Of a DNA stretch of 64,000 nt, positions 46,482 through 58,017 are shown piece by piece. The translations under genes and the position numbers were made by a program. The DNA lies in NCBI GenBank assembly GCA_028564705.1, contig JAPXFQ010002722.1:2092623-2156622 (forward strand), in the 5' to 3' direction. Source of the DNA: Apricaphanius iberus. Taxonomy: Eukaryota; Chordata; Actinopteri; Cyprinodontiformes; Aphaniidae. Each line of letters begins with the position of its first letter. Within the stretch, counting starts at the first letter, position 1. The notes beneath the pieces were generated by a model, which ran no database searches, had not been told where the DNA came from, and was given only the letters and a program-made list of their open reading frames with translations.

Positions 46482-47606
46482 TAGGGCTGCACAATTAATC
46501 GGATTTTGATCGTGATCACGATTTTGGTGGCCACAATTAAATGAACATGATCGTCAATGATATTTACATTCAAAATGCGAGCTCTTCTGCTTTGTTTTTT
46601 ATCACACATCGACTGAATCAATATTTTACGAGCCACCAGGGTGCAAACGCATGGCTAAAGCTTCATTAAGATGCCCAAATAAAAACCGCGCACATGCCAC
46701 TCAGCACTCATAATGGCTGCACTACGCTTGCTACGTAGCAGAAGAAAAACAGTATTTGAGCAATGTAGTAGGTCCAAATTTCCTTTATAGATCTGACTAG
46801 TAAGAAGAAAGTTCCCGAAAGTCTATTACCGCCACAGTAAGCAGCCGGTGGATGATACGCTATCCCACAATGCAGTGGACGCCCCGAAATCATAGAAGAA
46901 GAAGGACCTAGCTAAAAATGGCTACAGACGAACTGTCAACCATTGATACCGCTGCAGTTTCAGCGGATAAATGTACGTGAAGCAATGTTACTGATTGCTG
47001 TAATAGTTTTTTGACTGATTAAACATTTAAGTTGTTAAGTCATACCAGACAAAATAACGGCTAGAGGATGGCGGGAACACAGGCGAACGTAACGTAAACA
47101 TCTGGGTCAACAGAACCGTCAATACGGGTCAAAGGACATGCAAAATATGTGAAGCAGTACGCATGATTTCATGCCTATTACATGATTGTTTGCTATGCAG
47201 CATTTACTACATTAACGGGCGAGTAATAGTTGCTAAGTAGCATATAGTAAATACTAAGGATTTGGATGCAGGGAATGTCAAAGGCCTTTTCTGTATAAGA
47301 TGTAATTGTTTCTGTTAAATTGCACTTTGAGATTGCACTCTACAATAACATATTTAGCTTGTACTTTTAAATTTATGTGTATATAAAGTATTGGATTTTG
47401 TTTTTGGTTTTTTGCATTTTTATCATCTATTCTAATCTAAAGTTTTATTTTTTGCAAACAGATGTTGCAACATTGTACGTTTATAATTGGTGCAACAAAA
47501 ATAGATATTTTACAAGACTGGATGAATGACCGTGATTAATGATTGCGATTACAATATTGATCAAAATAATCGTGATTATTATTTTGGTCATAATGGTGCA
47601 GCCCCA
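46482..47606 (+). mobile_element. 1.1 kb hAT element remnant with perfect 8-bp TSD
   Basis: The ends are TAGGGCTGCACAATTAATCG and, reversed, TGGGGCTGCACCATTATGAC. CTGTGAAG at 46474-46481 is repeated exactly at 47607-47614, the 8-bp duplication of hAT insertion. Sub-terminal GATCGTGATCACGATT and GATTGCGATTACAATATTGA repeats are also present. Inside, ATG 46918 begins MATDELSTIDTAAVSADK, followed by a GTACGT donor-like site: this could be a relic of the first transposase exon. The rest of the transposase is missing. Confidence 0.88.
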
Positions 47607-47614
47607 CTGTGAAG

Positions 47615-49584
47615 CACCAGGAGTGGTCAATTTGATCATAAGAAAAGGGCTATCTTCTTTAGAAAAAGCTTTTTATTTTTCAGTCTCATTCAGTGACACC
47701 TGATTCCTTCAGCATTTGTGTGCACTGTATTTACTTGCCCTGTGAGCAAATGCACTCGTATTGTACACTGACTGCTAGAAGATGTCTAGATTCTCACCAT
47801 GCATAATGAATGCATGTTTGGACGGCCAGATTAGCATCTCAACATGTTATTGGAGCTGAGCGGTGGTATAACACGCTTGCCTCCAGAGTGTGCAAAAACA
47901 TAAAATGCACACATTCATCGCCTAATGTAGGGCACCTCGACTTGAATATTTCATGCCCTATGCCTGAGCATCAAATCTAAGGCCATCTAAGTTAACATGA
48001 TTACAGGCACTACATTATTAACACAATTGTGTGGAAAGAGAGAGCATTAGTGATACTGAGATCAGTTTTTCATCAAATGCAATCTTCAGGGTTGTATAAT
48101 TTTGGAAAATGTCAGGGTCATTTTTGTCTCTAATCTTAAAAAGGAGACGTCAGCTCTTCTTATCACCAACACACAGAGGAACACTCAGTTTCCTTTTCAC
48201 AAAGAAGATTAGACATTTCATACATTTTGAGTCAACTCTGAAATACTTCAATCACCGTGTGAGCGCTCACATGTCTTAATCTTCCTTTCTGATTATGGAT
48301 AATTGTTGGATTGGGAAGACGAGACAGAAAAGCAGCACTCTAATCTTCTAGTAATCCCATTTTTAATAGTTCTGCAGGGCGCTAAAGGTCTAAATTTATT
48401 ACTGCAAACAGACAGGTTTTTTTTAGGACCAGAATGAGGAAATGAATATTTCTATACTGTAATCTAAAACGTAAAGGTAGTTGCTGAGAGGCATCTGATT
48501 GTGCAAACAAAACAAGAAGAGAGAATGCCGTTCCCCTCCAATGGGAAAAGAATATTTTAAGCAAATGGAAAAGACAAAGAGCCCTCAGTCAGGACCTGCT
48601 TTATTCTATCATTGGCTTGCAGCACAGCACTGAGACAGGAGAAATACATCCCCTCAGCTGCTGCAGAACAAGAATGGAAGTTTCAAATTATGTGCCAAGC
48701 AGAGGCTTCCTGCCAGAGCCAAATGAATTAACCATGCTGTTTAGACTACATAAAATAGTCTACTTGTTTCCTTGAGGGAAACGCAGAGTTCATCCAGGCA
48801 AAATTGAGGCGTTCTACCCGTTCGGGTCTTTGACAAAGAGCAGAAGTTTTCTTTGAAGAGTCAAGAAAAACACACCTTCATTAAGTGCCAGATTCTAACT
48901 GTGATGAGTCAGGAGGAGACTGCTGCTCCTCCTGACAGTTTGAAATTTAGTTAAGTTGTCCTGAAATTATGAAGAAAAGCATCCATGACAAACTGCTTTA
49001 AAAAAGGCTACTGAGTGTGTGATCTGCAGGGAATAGAAACTTCTTGACCTTGAATTTTACCAAGGAATAAAAGTTAGCATATCTGAACCAATGCTTGATT
49101 GGTCAAAGCCCATACACCACAGATTAAAGAGTATCTGGTATTAAAATATGGTTTTGGGGTCTGTGCGAAATTCTATTAGAAACTGTTATTGAAGCTGAAC
49201 AAATAGATGTTTCTGTCCCCTATCATGTTATATAATAGGAATATAACATATATATGAAGTTAATATACAGTGCATATATTTAAACAATCTGGAACTGTCC
49301 CTTTGAATCAGAACTATGTGAATAAATTTTTTGCCGTCAGCGTGTTCTTTTTTTATTTTACCTGTCATCTTATGTGATACAACAGAAAAATAAAAAAGAA
49401 ATGAAAAAGAAAAACAGGATCCACATGTGGTTCAAAGATGAAACATTTAACCACACGACTTGGGCACTGAACAGAATTTTCTTAACTTTTTAAAATAATA
49501 ATAAAGGAAATCCTGCATGAACACGATTGTTGTGCATTTTCCTATACATTTTTTTCATGTCATATAAAAGTATTAAAACCATTT
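47615..49584. other. unassigned, possibly conserved non-coding
   Basis: Nearly 2 kb without recognised repeats, unlike its surroundings. It contains the small hairpin at 48908-48936. Whether it is conserved cannot be told from one sequence. Confidence 0.35.
48908..48936. repeat. perfect 11-bp-arm hairpin beside an AP-1-like site
   Basis: GTCAGGAGGAG, a 7-nt loop ACTGCTG, and CTCCTCCTGAC. TGAGTCA, the AP-1 consensus, overlaps its left edge (48905-48911). Confidence 0.8.
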
Positions 49585-49815
49585 GCATTTCTTTTTTAAG
49601 TTGCAAATGATTTGGGATTTTTATTGGGATTTTATGTCATGTCATATTGCATTGTTTTGAAGTGAGAGGAAAAGGATGCATGGTTTCTATCTGTTTGTTT
49701 TTATCTAAACATAATGGTGTGCATTTATATTTAGCCACCTGAGTCAATACTTTGCAGAACCCACCTGTAGCTGCAAGTTGTTTGGGCTCTATCACCAAAA
49801 TCCTTGTACATCTAG
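49585..49815 (-). mobile_element. Tc1-like terminal fragment
   Basis: Contains TTTATTGGGATTTTATGTCA, GAGAGGAAAAGGATGCATGG, CACCTGAGTCAATACTTTGC and AGAACCCACCTGTAGCTGCA, the order found at the end of the window's main Tc1-like family. Only this terminal part is left. Confidence 0.6.
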
Positions 49816-50419
49816 AAACAGACCTTTTTTACCAGTTTTTCTTTGAAAAGTAGCAGAATATTACTAATATTGCTTAATTTATAAACGTGCAACTGCTTCG
49901 AACTGGCAGGTGAAAGCTGTAGATTATGTGCAAACAAGCCAGAGTTAATTTTATTAGGCCCACACAGCGTCAGCACTATTAAGGCATAATATATTAGAAC
50001 TTCCCAAGATCTATCTAAAAATCTTGAAACGTCATAGTCCAAAATAAACAAGACAAAACATGGCAGCGCTTAAGTTATCAAAATCCTGACCTTTTGTCCA
50101 TGGATTTGATCCCAAGACTTCCAGGTGAGAGTCATGCATGCTAACCAGTCAGCCAAAGGGACGCTCACACTGTCACATGTATGAAAAAAATGTTTGATAT
50201 TTTTTCTAAAAACTCAATATATCGTCCAGCCATATTTTATCCGAGGAAATTTGCTACACATATGTAAGTTAGTATATCTCAGGACCTACAATAAAGTCTC
50301 TTGAAGCCACAGTCCACGCCCTACACCATTGAAACCATTTACTTGAAAAGACTTGGTATTTTCCCCATTAATAATAAAAGTTTGAAACATCTGTTATTTC
50401 AAAATTGCTCACTTTATTT
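49816..50419. other. unassigned
   Basis: No gene. TGGATTTGATCCCAAGAC near 50100 resembles an inverted B-box but has no tRNA fold around it. Confidence 0.3.
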
Positions 50420-50995
50420 TACATTACGTTTGCGTTATTTCACTCGTTCCATGGCGCTGATCCCGTCTTAACAAGCGGAGACTCTTTCTGTGAAAGACAG
50501 CTTCAGAACAGCCAATCAGATTGCTAGATTTAAAAATGCGAAGCCATGCTAACTCTGTCTCTCTATAGAGCGCAGGCCAAGGACACCTAAATACGCTTTT
50601 AATAGTGAATTATTTCGACTACATAAACTACAGAGGAGTTGACAAAAATGCGGTCCAACATAAAATAATATTCAAGAAGAGAATGCCAGACGGAGATTGC
50701 ACAACATCCAATTTCTTTTTACATTTGAAGTTCTAAAACAAACAGTAAGTAGTGGCTTTTTGTTATACTTAATCAGGTATTCAAATAAAGATTTTTTTTA
50801 AAAACACATTGTTTATGATTTAGATTGAGCACAAATTGCAAGGTTTTTTTAATGACTCAAAATGACTTGAAATTTAAAGTTTAATACTTGGGACTTGAAT
50901 CGAAACTTGCCTGCATTTACTTGACTCAAGACTTGAGGGTAATGACTTGAAGTTTACTTGAGACTTGGAAACCAATGACTTGGTCCCACCTCTGG
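50420..50995 (+). repeat. dispersed repeat, copy 2, with ACTTGACT-type end
   Basis: 50440-50760 is the second copy of the repeat at 44960-45260. It runs into a stretch of alternating GACTTGA/ACTTGAG words ending ATGACTTGGTCCCACCTCTG (50860-50993), a terminus common on fish MITEs. The matching left end was not found. Confidence 0.6.
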
Positions 50996-52839
50996 TAGTG
51001 GGGATCAAAAGTTCCACACACAATGTCACAGCGGTACCAAACTTCCTGTGTCTCATCACACACCAACACTCATTGCATTCAATGGCTCATTTGCTCCTGT
51101 CAACTAAGCCCCGTCCCCTGAGAACAGGAAGTGCAATGTTTTATTTAGAAAGATCTATATTTGACTCCTTTTAACTGTGCCCAGTGACTTAAAACAAGTT
51201 GGTGTAACTTAGTTTCCAGAACTGAGAGGTTTAAAAAGAGGGTGAGGCTGTGGTGGCATGGGAAAGCCTAACATTACACCATAGAAAGACGGTTGGCTCT
51301 AATTTCCACAAACATCATCTGATTTGCACCAATTTCAGCAACCAGTATAGTAGTCTAATTCGTAACAGATATGTATGCAAATACTTTGTGGGCGTGGCCT
51401 AATTCCTGGAAAGGAAGAGTGTTAAAACAATCAACCGTAAGGAATGCTTTCAACTAGGATTCTGAAATTCAGTACATAAATGTAGTTTCTGACGACCTAT
51501 TAAAATGCTATTCAAGCCGGGGTCCATTATCTGACAGGAAGTCAGCCATTTTGGTCGAAAGCTGCCATTGTGTGCTTTCTGCATATATACCTTTCCATGC
51601 AGATTGAATCAGCAGGCTCAGTGTAAGCCTTGGGGTGATGCTAAGGTTGTGGTCCAAGAGATGCGAGGCTTGGAGCTTTCATTTTTCACGTCATTTGAAA
51701 TGATGATCATCTTCAGTATCGGCAAAGTAGATTTCAGCTGAAAGGAGCTACGAGCAGAGTGGAGAAGTAAAGAGTCTTGTGACGTGGACTGTCTTTGTTT
51801 TCTTGGGGAGAAATATGAAGGTATATTGCTATCAAAACTTTATCCTTTAATCTTCTACAGTTGCTGCAAACCAGTGGCAGGTGTCAGGCTTGTCTATCTG
51901 GGAGAAAACTCAGTTATTCCTGCTCTGTTTGTTTTTTACCAGCAAGAACTTCTGATCAACATTTGTGTTAATCTATTTAGCATCAAAAACGCCAAAATAT
52001 ATCACTAAGCATGCATAATTAACCTTGGGATAACTGCATTTGCAGAAGCATGCAGCAAATTTCAATCAAGCATCCATCAGGGATTCAAACACTACAAAAA
52101 GAAAATCCTGGTGCTTTTCGTTAAATCTAACACTTTTTAAAACTGAAAGGCAAATATATTTGGTTTTAGTTGGAATTTTGGATAAAGTTGCTGAGAAATC
52201 ATGTGCTATTTCTCATTTAAAAACTGTTTGCAATGTGCTTTCATAGGAGAGTTAAATAATCAGATAGCAGGCAAAAGTTGGGAAAAACAAACAGGATGCT
52301 TTGCTGTGGTGGGGAAAAATAGCACCTTTTCCCTGAAAAAACGTCAAAATACTGTAAATGTGCCATTTGAATTTAATCAGGGCAGGACTGTAAGCACGGC
52401 TGCAGATGCTCTCTGGATGGGCTGAAGGTTTGAGGCGCTAACATCAAAGACTCCATCACTTTCAGCGCCAGGAAGAGCCAGGAGCGCCGTCCGTCTCTGG
52501 ATAAGTGTAATTAAAAGATGTGAGATGGAAAAGGGGGGATCCAGGCTTGGCTGGGGCGAGTGACTCTTGACTCAGTTTACACCTGTTTACTCTAAAGATA
52601 ACTGTGTGTCAAACAACCTGAGGAGAAAATACTTTCCTCAGCCTCCCAGCTGCTCCGGTTTAATCGACATGCAGCATTTCCCAGAGGAGGAAGAACAAGG
52701 CTGACCTCCCCTCTTTAATGTGAGGGACTGTTACAATTCTGTGATGGCTGATTTATTGCACGGTTTAGTTTACTTTCCAACTGTTTCTCAGTCATTTTGG
52801 ATTATGCAGCATAGCCTTGTTACCTCACATTTAATATAT
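50996..52839. other. unassigned, intergenic
   Basis: No recognised element. The part at 52380-52710 is less AT-rich, with CGCC-rich words and a TTGACTCAGTTTACACCTGT stretch; it might be regulatory but shows no exon. Confidence 0.35.
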
Positions 52840-53010
52840 ACCTTGAAACTTTTTACATTTTGTCATGACCACCACAAATCTTGGTGTGTTTTAATGAGAT
52901 TTTAGAGAAGTCATAGAGTTGTGTTGTATAGGAAGGGGAGGGAACGTGGAACATTGTTCTTACAACTTATTAGAAGTAAATATGTTGTATTCATTAGTAT
53001 TGTGCTTCCT
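52840..53010 (-). mobile_element. probable Tc1-like terminal fragment
   Basis: CCTTGAAACTTTTTACATTT, TGTCATGACCACCACAAATC, and later TGCTTCCTTGAGTCACC follow the order of the Tc1-like family's terminus, with stronger decay than the other copies. Confidence 0.45.
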
Positions 53011-53865
53011 TGAGTCACCTGTCTTCTAAGCTTCTGCTTTTTTGTTGTTTTTTAAGGTGATGGGCAGATTTGTAATTGTAGTTTTGGTAAGGTATTGACA
53101 CAGGTACAGTAAGAGTTGTTGAAAACTGGTCTAGCCACAGTAGAGTCATGGACAAAGAAGAAGGTTTTGCTGAGACAGACATATTTTATGGGTCCAATGT
53201 TTTTTCTCTGTCAGCTTTTTTACGTTAGGTTCTTAACAGAGTTAGAATCAGGTGAATTCTTAAAAATATCAATGTTTAGATTTCTGAGTCACTTTTAGCC
53301 AAATTTGCAAAAAAATTAAAATAACGAAGAAGAGTGCCATTTTGCCTTTAACACTGTACTCTATAATCGAGATAAATGTTTCATCACCAAACCCTCGCTG
53401 AGTTGTGGGAGGAAGTTCCTCTTTGTCAAAATTATTTTATCTTCATTTTTACTTTTTTTTCTTCTGAGAATGAACTCTATTGATGACCTTTTGATAAATA
53501 TTCAGCAAATACATTAATTTATTCTTTTACTCTGTGTAAAGACAGATTCTTGAATCTTAAGTGTTTTGTAAGAGACAGCCCTAGCCCCACACACTTTTCT
53601 TCTCTCTATAAATGTTTTTTCAAACAGAGGGATCATTAATCCAAGAAAATATGGAGGAGCAGATATCTTCTGTTTTTTTCTTTTTTTATCAGACTAAAAT
53701 GTTTTAGATAAAAAAAGTGTAATATTGGATTAAGATCTTCTGAGTCAATACAAGAAACAGTTTTCAAAAAAGATTAGATTTATTTAGGGGTAAAGAAAAC
53801 TATCCAAACCAATCTGACCTTAACTGAGGCAGTTAGGCCTGCAGGACTTCATAGTTCTGTGTTGT
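53011..53865. other. unassigned
   Basis: AT-rich non-coding; nothing recognised. Confidence 0.3.
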
Positions 53866-54159
53866 TTTGTGAACATATCAGTTATTGCCTTTATCATAGG
53901 TAATGAGCAAATGTCAGCAAGTAGGTGTAACCTCCTGCATAACGGAGCACCCAGGTTATGAGCCGATTGAGCTGCAGGCAGTTCATGGTACCTCGCTACG
54001 GAGGTGTGGCCGAGACCACATTTTTTGGTGCAAAATTTATATTTTCACTATAATGTACTAAAATACATAAAATAATGACTGGACATGTAGATAGTGCTAT
54101 TATAGACTCAATTATACAGTTTATAAACAAAAAAAGTTGATTTTGGGGTGAGTTACTCT
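53866..54159. mobile_element. 3' part of the second TTAA-type element
   Basis: Matches 25020-25214: TCAGTTATTGCCTTTATCAT, ATAACGGAGCACCCAGGTTA, GGTACCTCGCTACGGAGGTG, TTGATTTTGGGGTGAGTT, ending at TTAA (54160-54163). It carries about 110 bp more than the other copy between CCGAGAC and TTGATTTTGGGG. The left end was not found. Confidence 0.65.
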
Positions 54160-54163
54160 TTAA

Positions 54164-55013
54164 CTACAGGATACAAGTTAAATTTCAGGACAAATTAATA
54201 CTGTATAGCACCAACTGTAACATTTTATCATATATATGTATATCCCAGAAGTTGAAAGCTGTAAAATAGCATGAGATAATCCCTTTAAGGCTTGTTTATT
54301 TTTTCTGTTGTTTATCACCTGAGGTAAAGGTTTATATGCCTCGTTACCACAGCTTCAACCTCAGAACTTCTCCTCGACAGCTACCAAGATGCAGAGTGTA
54401 CTTTTCCAAACCAGCAAGGTTTTTACCTTGAAAGTCTTGAGCGCCAATAAGTGTTGTTTCAGCCAACTCAATCGCTGTTCTGCCTCAGCTCCAACAAGTG
54501 TCTTCTCGCTGAACTCATCTGCTTTACATCATCTCCAGTGTGTTGCTTATGCAACTGCGGCTATTTCTCTCTGCTGTCTCTTTTTTAGAAGACATCTGGA
54601 ATGAACTTTATTGATAATAGTTCACAGCATCTTTTTTTAAATAAAAATAGGAAATATGAACTATTTGAGCAATTATTTGTGTATTTATTGTGTGTAGCTC
54701 CCATAGCTGTCAAGTCTCCCATTTTGGCATGGAAACGACCATATTTTATCTCCATTTCCCACCATAATCCCGTATTGGTACTGATTGTACTAACTAAGAA
54801 GTCTGCTCCCTTTCTTTTGGTAAGTAAAATTATATTTCTGCTGTGCTTTCAAAAGAATGCTGCTTGGTCAAAAATGGGTTGCAATAACCTAATTTCTTAT
54901 TTAGATATTGATTATTAAAACTTGTTTTAATTAAAATTCACATAGTTTTACTTAAAGTATTAAAGTAGTAAAATGATGTAATCTTCCTAGAGGACAGTGG
55001 GGTAGAACAGTAT
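54164..55013. other. unassigned
   Basis: Two adjoining frames (54389-54604, 54601-54918) have no recognisable domains or splice context. Confidence 0.3.
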
Positions 55014-55021
55014 TTTAAACC

Positions 55022-55690
55022 CAGTGCTGTCACAGTTACTTTGAAAAAGTGATGTCATTACTGTGTGCTGATTACTCCTTCCAACAGTAACTTAGTTACT
55101 TTAGTGATTACTTTAATTTAAAAGTCACCAAGTTAGATTAAAAGTTAGTTTATTAGTTACTTTCAGCAGCTGCCAGTAGCACTTCCCACAATAACCAGTT
55201 TTGCCAATACTCACTTTATTGGAAATACATTTTAACAGTAGGTTAAGGCCAGAAATATACTTGCTTTTTAACCTCACGTTGACACCAGTAACTACGAAGC
55301 AACAAGACATGTCTTGGGCATGTACTACTGGAGAGTTCCACTAAGGGCCAGTTACGGAATACAAAACATCAGACTCACAGGCTAAGGCAAAACAAACATG
55401 GCGACTGTAAAGGAGATAATCAGCTGTTTCGAAGTGCAACAGAAAAGGATGGCAGCAGTGTTGTTGAAGGTATGTAAAACCACATTTACCGCTATTGTCG
55501 CTTGTTTTCCTAATGCTTTTGCCGGCATTTACCAAATGTATCTTTTTGCTTAAGAAAATTACAAAAACAGTAACGCACAGTGGCTTGAACTTTAATCTAA
55601 TTACCTGTGTGGAAATATTAACGCCTTAGATTAGTCGTTGGTCATATTAGGAATAAAGTGCTACTAAGTAACACATTACTGTGTAAACTG
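55022..55690. mobile_element. hAT-type MITE, copy 2, perfect 8-bp TSD
   Basis: The left end CAGTGCTGTCACAGTTACTT and an interior with TGATTACTCCTTCCAACAGT, TTAGTTACTTTCAGCAGCTG and AGTAGCACTTCCCACAATAA match the 31899-32593 element in the same orientation. The target duplication is TTTAAACC at 55014-55021 and 55691-55698, exact and different from that of copy 1. Confidence 0.88.
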
Positions 55691-55735
55691 TTTAAACCAC
55701 GGTTTTCTGGCTAAAAGTGCTTGCTAACCTCCATT

Positions 55736-56432
55736 AGCTTCGATTAGCTAGGGGTTGGCTTAGTTAGGTCGTATCTACTTTGGCTCAGAATGTCAATCAT
55801 CTGCCCCCAACGTTACAGCATGCCATGGAGGCCGCCATTGCTCCTCCCTTGCTGTAGTACCTCCATTTGGCCGCTAGGCCCCCATTGAAAAGCATTGGAC
55901 TTTAGACACGTTAAAAACAACTTTAATGCCTGTTGCCCATTTTTTTTAAACTTTCTATGACTGCATATTCTTCCTGAGTTAACGCTGGGCTCATAAAAAA
56001 CCCTGGGCACCAGGCTTGTTTTCGTAAGATAATTTTTTGAAATCTTGCATAATTAATGAGGGGGTTGAGCCAAGTTTAGCATCAGAGCTAACAACGCGGG
56101 AGCAGAATGGGCGTGATTACGACAGAACTACACGCCCATACACGCCCTGCGAGGGCAGAGTCTACAGTGAAGATCCCGCCCCTATGCCCTTTTTAGGAAC
56201 ATGCTTGTCAGAGCTGGGGAGGAGGAGTCTATGAATCCGCCATGAATTCCCCCATGAAAGTCATTCTGGTAAACGGGGAGGAGTGAGGAGGCGCTGTCTA
56301 TTCTTTTTTACAGTCTATGCTCCTTGCCCATTATTTGTAATTTCCAGGATGTGGCAAGGCGTGTGATGCAGCCAAGATGGCAGTGGTGACCTCACAGAGG
56401 CTCCGTCCATCTTTATATAGCCTACAGTCTGT
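55736..56432. repeat. probable composite of fish repeats
   Basis: GC-richer non-coding sequence with words such as GCCATGGAGGCCGCCATTG and GAATGACTTTCATGGGGG-type complements. Two ends carry TTTTTACAGTCTATG (56308-56325) and TATATAGCCTACAGTCTGTGG, a terminus that I associate with fish MITEs. Borders are not resolved. Confidence 0.35.
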
Positions 56433-57110
56433 GGGGAGCTTAAGTCTCCTCCCCCTCCGGTCGGCCCATGGGTCCCCTGGGCGAAAAAAAAATGAATGGA
56501 AGTCAATGGAGCGATAAGTTATTTTCTCGTCCGCTTTGTTCTACGATTTAAATAACTAATGATGTACATTTGACTGTGTTTGTCAAGTGACTTGTGATTT
56601 ATTTGATTGTAAAAATTAGCATTTAATATGCCTATAAATCTGAAGTCGCATTTATGACTTTATTTGGCGGGAGCTCGCACTAGCTATAGCATGTAAAAGA
56701 CCAAGAGCTTGTAGAGCTTCTCCTCCATGCTGGCTCTCACTCCACCGACTGTTTTACCCCCGACATAGCTGCTACTTTCCACATTGTTAGATTTATAGAG
56801 GTTTTCTCCGTGTTTAATGCTCCTTTCTTCTTCCTGGTGGCTTCGACCCTCGCTCTCCTTCTTCTGCAGTTGTAGTCCACTAAAGGTTTTTACACAAAAC
56901 CAAAAGTAACTTTTGCCGCCGGTCAAAAATCAGCGTTTTCTCTGGATCCAAATTTGTTTTAAAAATTCCCGGACTTCATATATTTGATCTATGGCACGTT
57001 TCAAACTGGACCAGAAAATAACTTATCGCTCCATTGACTTTCATTCATTTTTTTTTTTGGCAGTAGGGGACCCATGGACCGGAAGTAGAAGGGCGTGAAT
57101 TAGGCTCCCC
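56433..57110. mobile_element. 678-bp TIR element with about 100-bp arms
   Basis: Left GGGGAGCTTAAGTCTCC, CCATGGGTCCCCTGGGC, AATGAATGGAAGTCAATGG, AGCGATAAGTTATTTTCT is matched in reverse by 57005-57110. The inner 60 bp are the best conserved; the outer part has several changes. The interior has short charged frames on the minus strand (about 56926-56684) without a known domain. No clear duplication. Confidence 0.75.
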
Positions 57111-57301
57111 ATGCTATCTAGACTGAGTGACTGACCATATGTTGTGCATCTGATGTCTAAGACTTATGTCAACATTAATGCATAAAACCGATAAGGAATT
57201 ATAACTAACTAAAGTTATACAAGTGGTCTGTAGTGAGACAAACAGTCAGAGCTCAAGATGCAAACAAACATATTGGTGGAATTCCTGATCATTTAGTCCT
57301 A
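57111..57301. other. unassigned
   Basis: Short AT-rich spacer before the SINE fragment. Confidence 0.3.
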
Positions 57302-57393
57302 TCCATCCATCCATCCATTTGCTGAACCACTTAATCCTTAAGGGGTCGCGGGGGGGCTGGTGCATATCTCCAGTTTTAACGGGCGAGAGGCCT
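57302..57393 (-). mobile_element. SINE 3' fragment
   Basis: TCCATCCATCCATCCATTTG is the reversed tail, followed by reversed GCGACCCCTTAAGG, CTGGAGATATGCACCAG and CTCGCCCGTTAA, the 3' end of the SINE family at 6879 and 33073. The 5' two thirds are missing. Confidence 0.8.
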
Positions 57394-57704
57394 TATCATT
57401 GTTTGGAAAAAAAAATCCCAATAGCATGTGCCATCCAGAAGAAAGAGAGACTGTGTGCTTTGCAATCTGATGTCGATGGATTCCCCCAAAAAGTCTCTCC
57501 TTTCACTGACAGTCACTGCTGCAGATAAAGTGATCCTGAAGTCACAGGCACAGTCTGAGAGAAGAGAAATCAAAAGTGGCTGACCCTCTCTGATGCAGTA
57601 CCCCAAGGCCAAGGGACTTTATGGCAATATTTTTTATTTTCTTAGGAGGTCCTTGATCCCTGGGAAGACAAAAGAGACTGACATCTTTTGCAACATATAA
57701 GAGA
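57394..57704. other. unassigned flank of the Penelope-like element
   Basis: 311 bp with no recognised feature; the Penelope-like element starts at 57705. Confidence 0.4.
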
Positions 57705-57753
57705 TTATCTCAAGGAAATTTCAATCAAACGCAACTGGACTTGGTAATTTGTC
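57705..57753 (-). repeat. Penelope-like leader, inverted copy
   Basis: On the minus strand GACAAATTACCAAGTCCAG through TTTCCTTGAGATAA, 49 bp, identical to 58749-58797. In this copy it ends at the element border instead of running into the ORF start. Confidence 0.9.
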
Positions 57754-57793
57754 TTGGAAGACGTTTCACCTCTTATCCAAGAGGCTTCATCAG
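57754..57793 (-). ncRNA. hammerhead-ribozyme-like core in the Penelope-like element
   Basis: Minus strand, reading 57793 to 57754: CTGATGA, then a hairpin CCTCTT-GGAT-AAGAGG, then GAAAC and GTCTTCCAA that runs into GAC. CUGAUGA, a closed stem II and GAAAC are the conserved hammerhead core. Hammerhead motifs are known from Penelope-like elements. I could not place the cleavage strand (stem I with the NUH site) with confidence, so activity is unproven. The motif appears once here: the forward unit stops before it. Confidence 0.55.
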
Positions 57794-58017
57794 TTCATGC
57801 TCGCCGCTGACCAGGCTGGGACTGGTCCAGCTAACTGGTGTGGAGACTCAGCTATTTAACCTCTTGAACAAAAATCATTATGTCATTGAAACCTTTGTGC
57901 TCCATGTCTTAACGACGGTCGTTGGCGTGCCGCCTATTGGTGGAGGTTAGGTTTCGGCTTCGTTAGCCTCCTATTGTGTTATAACGACAGTCATTGGAGT
58001 CACAGTTGTTTCTGTTA

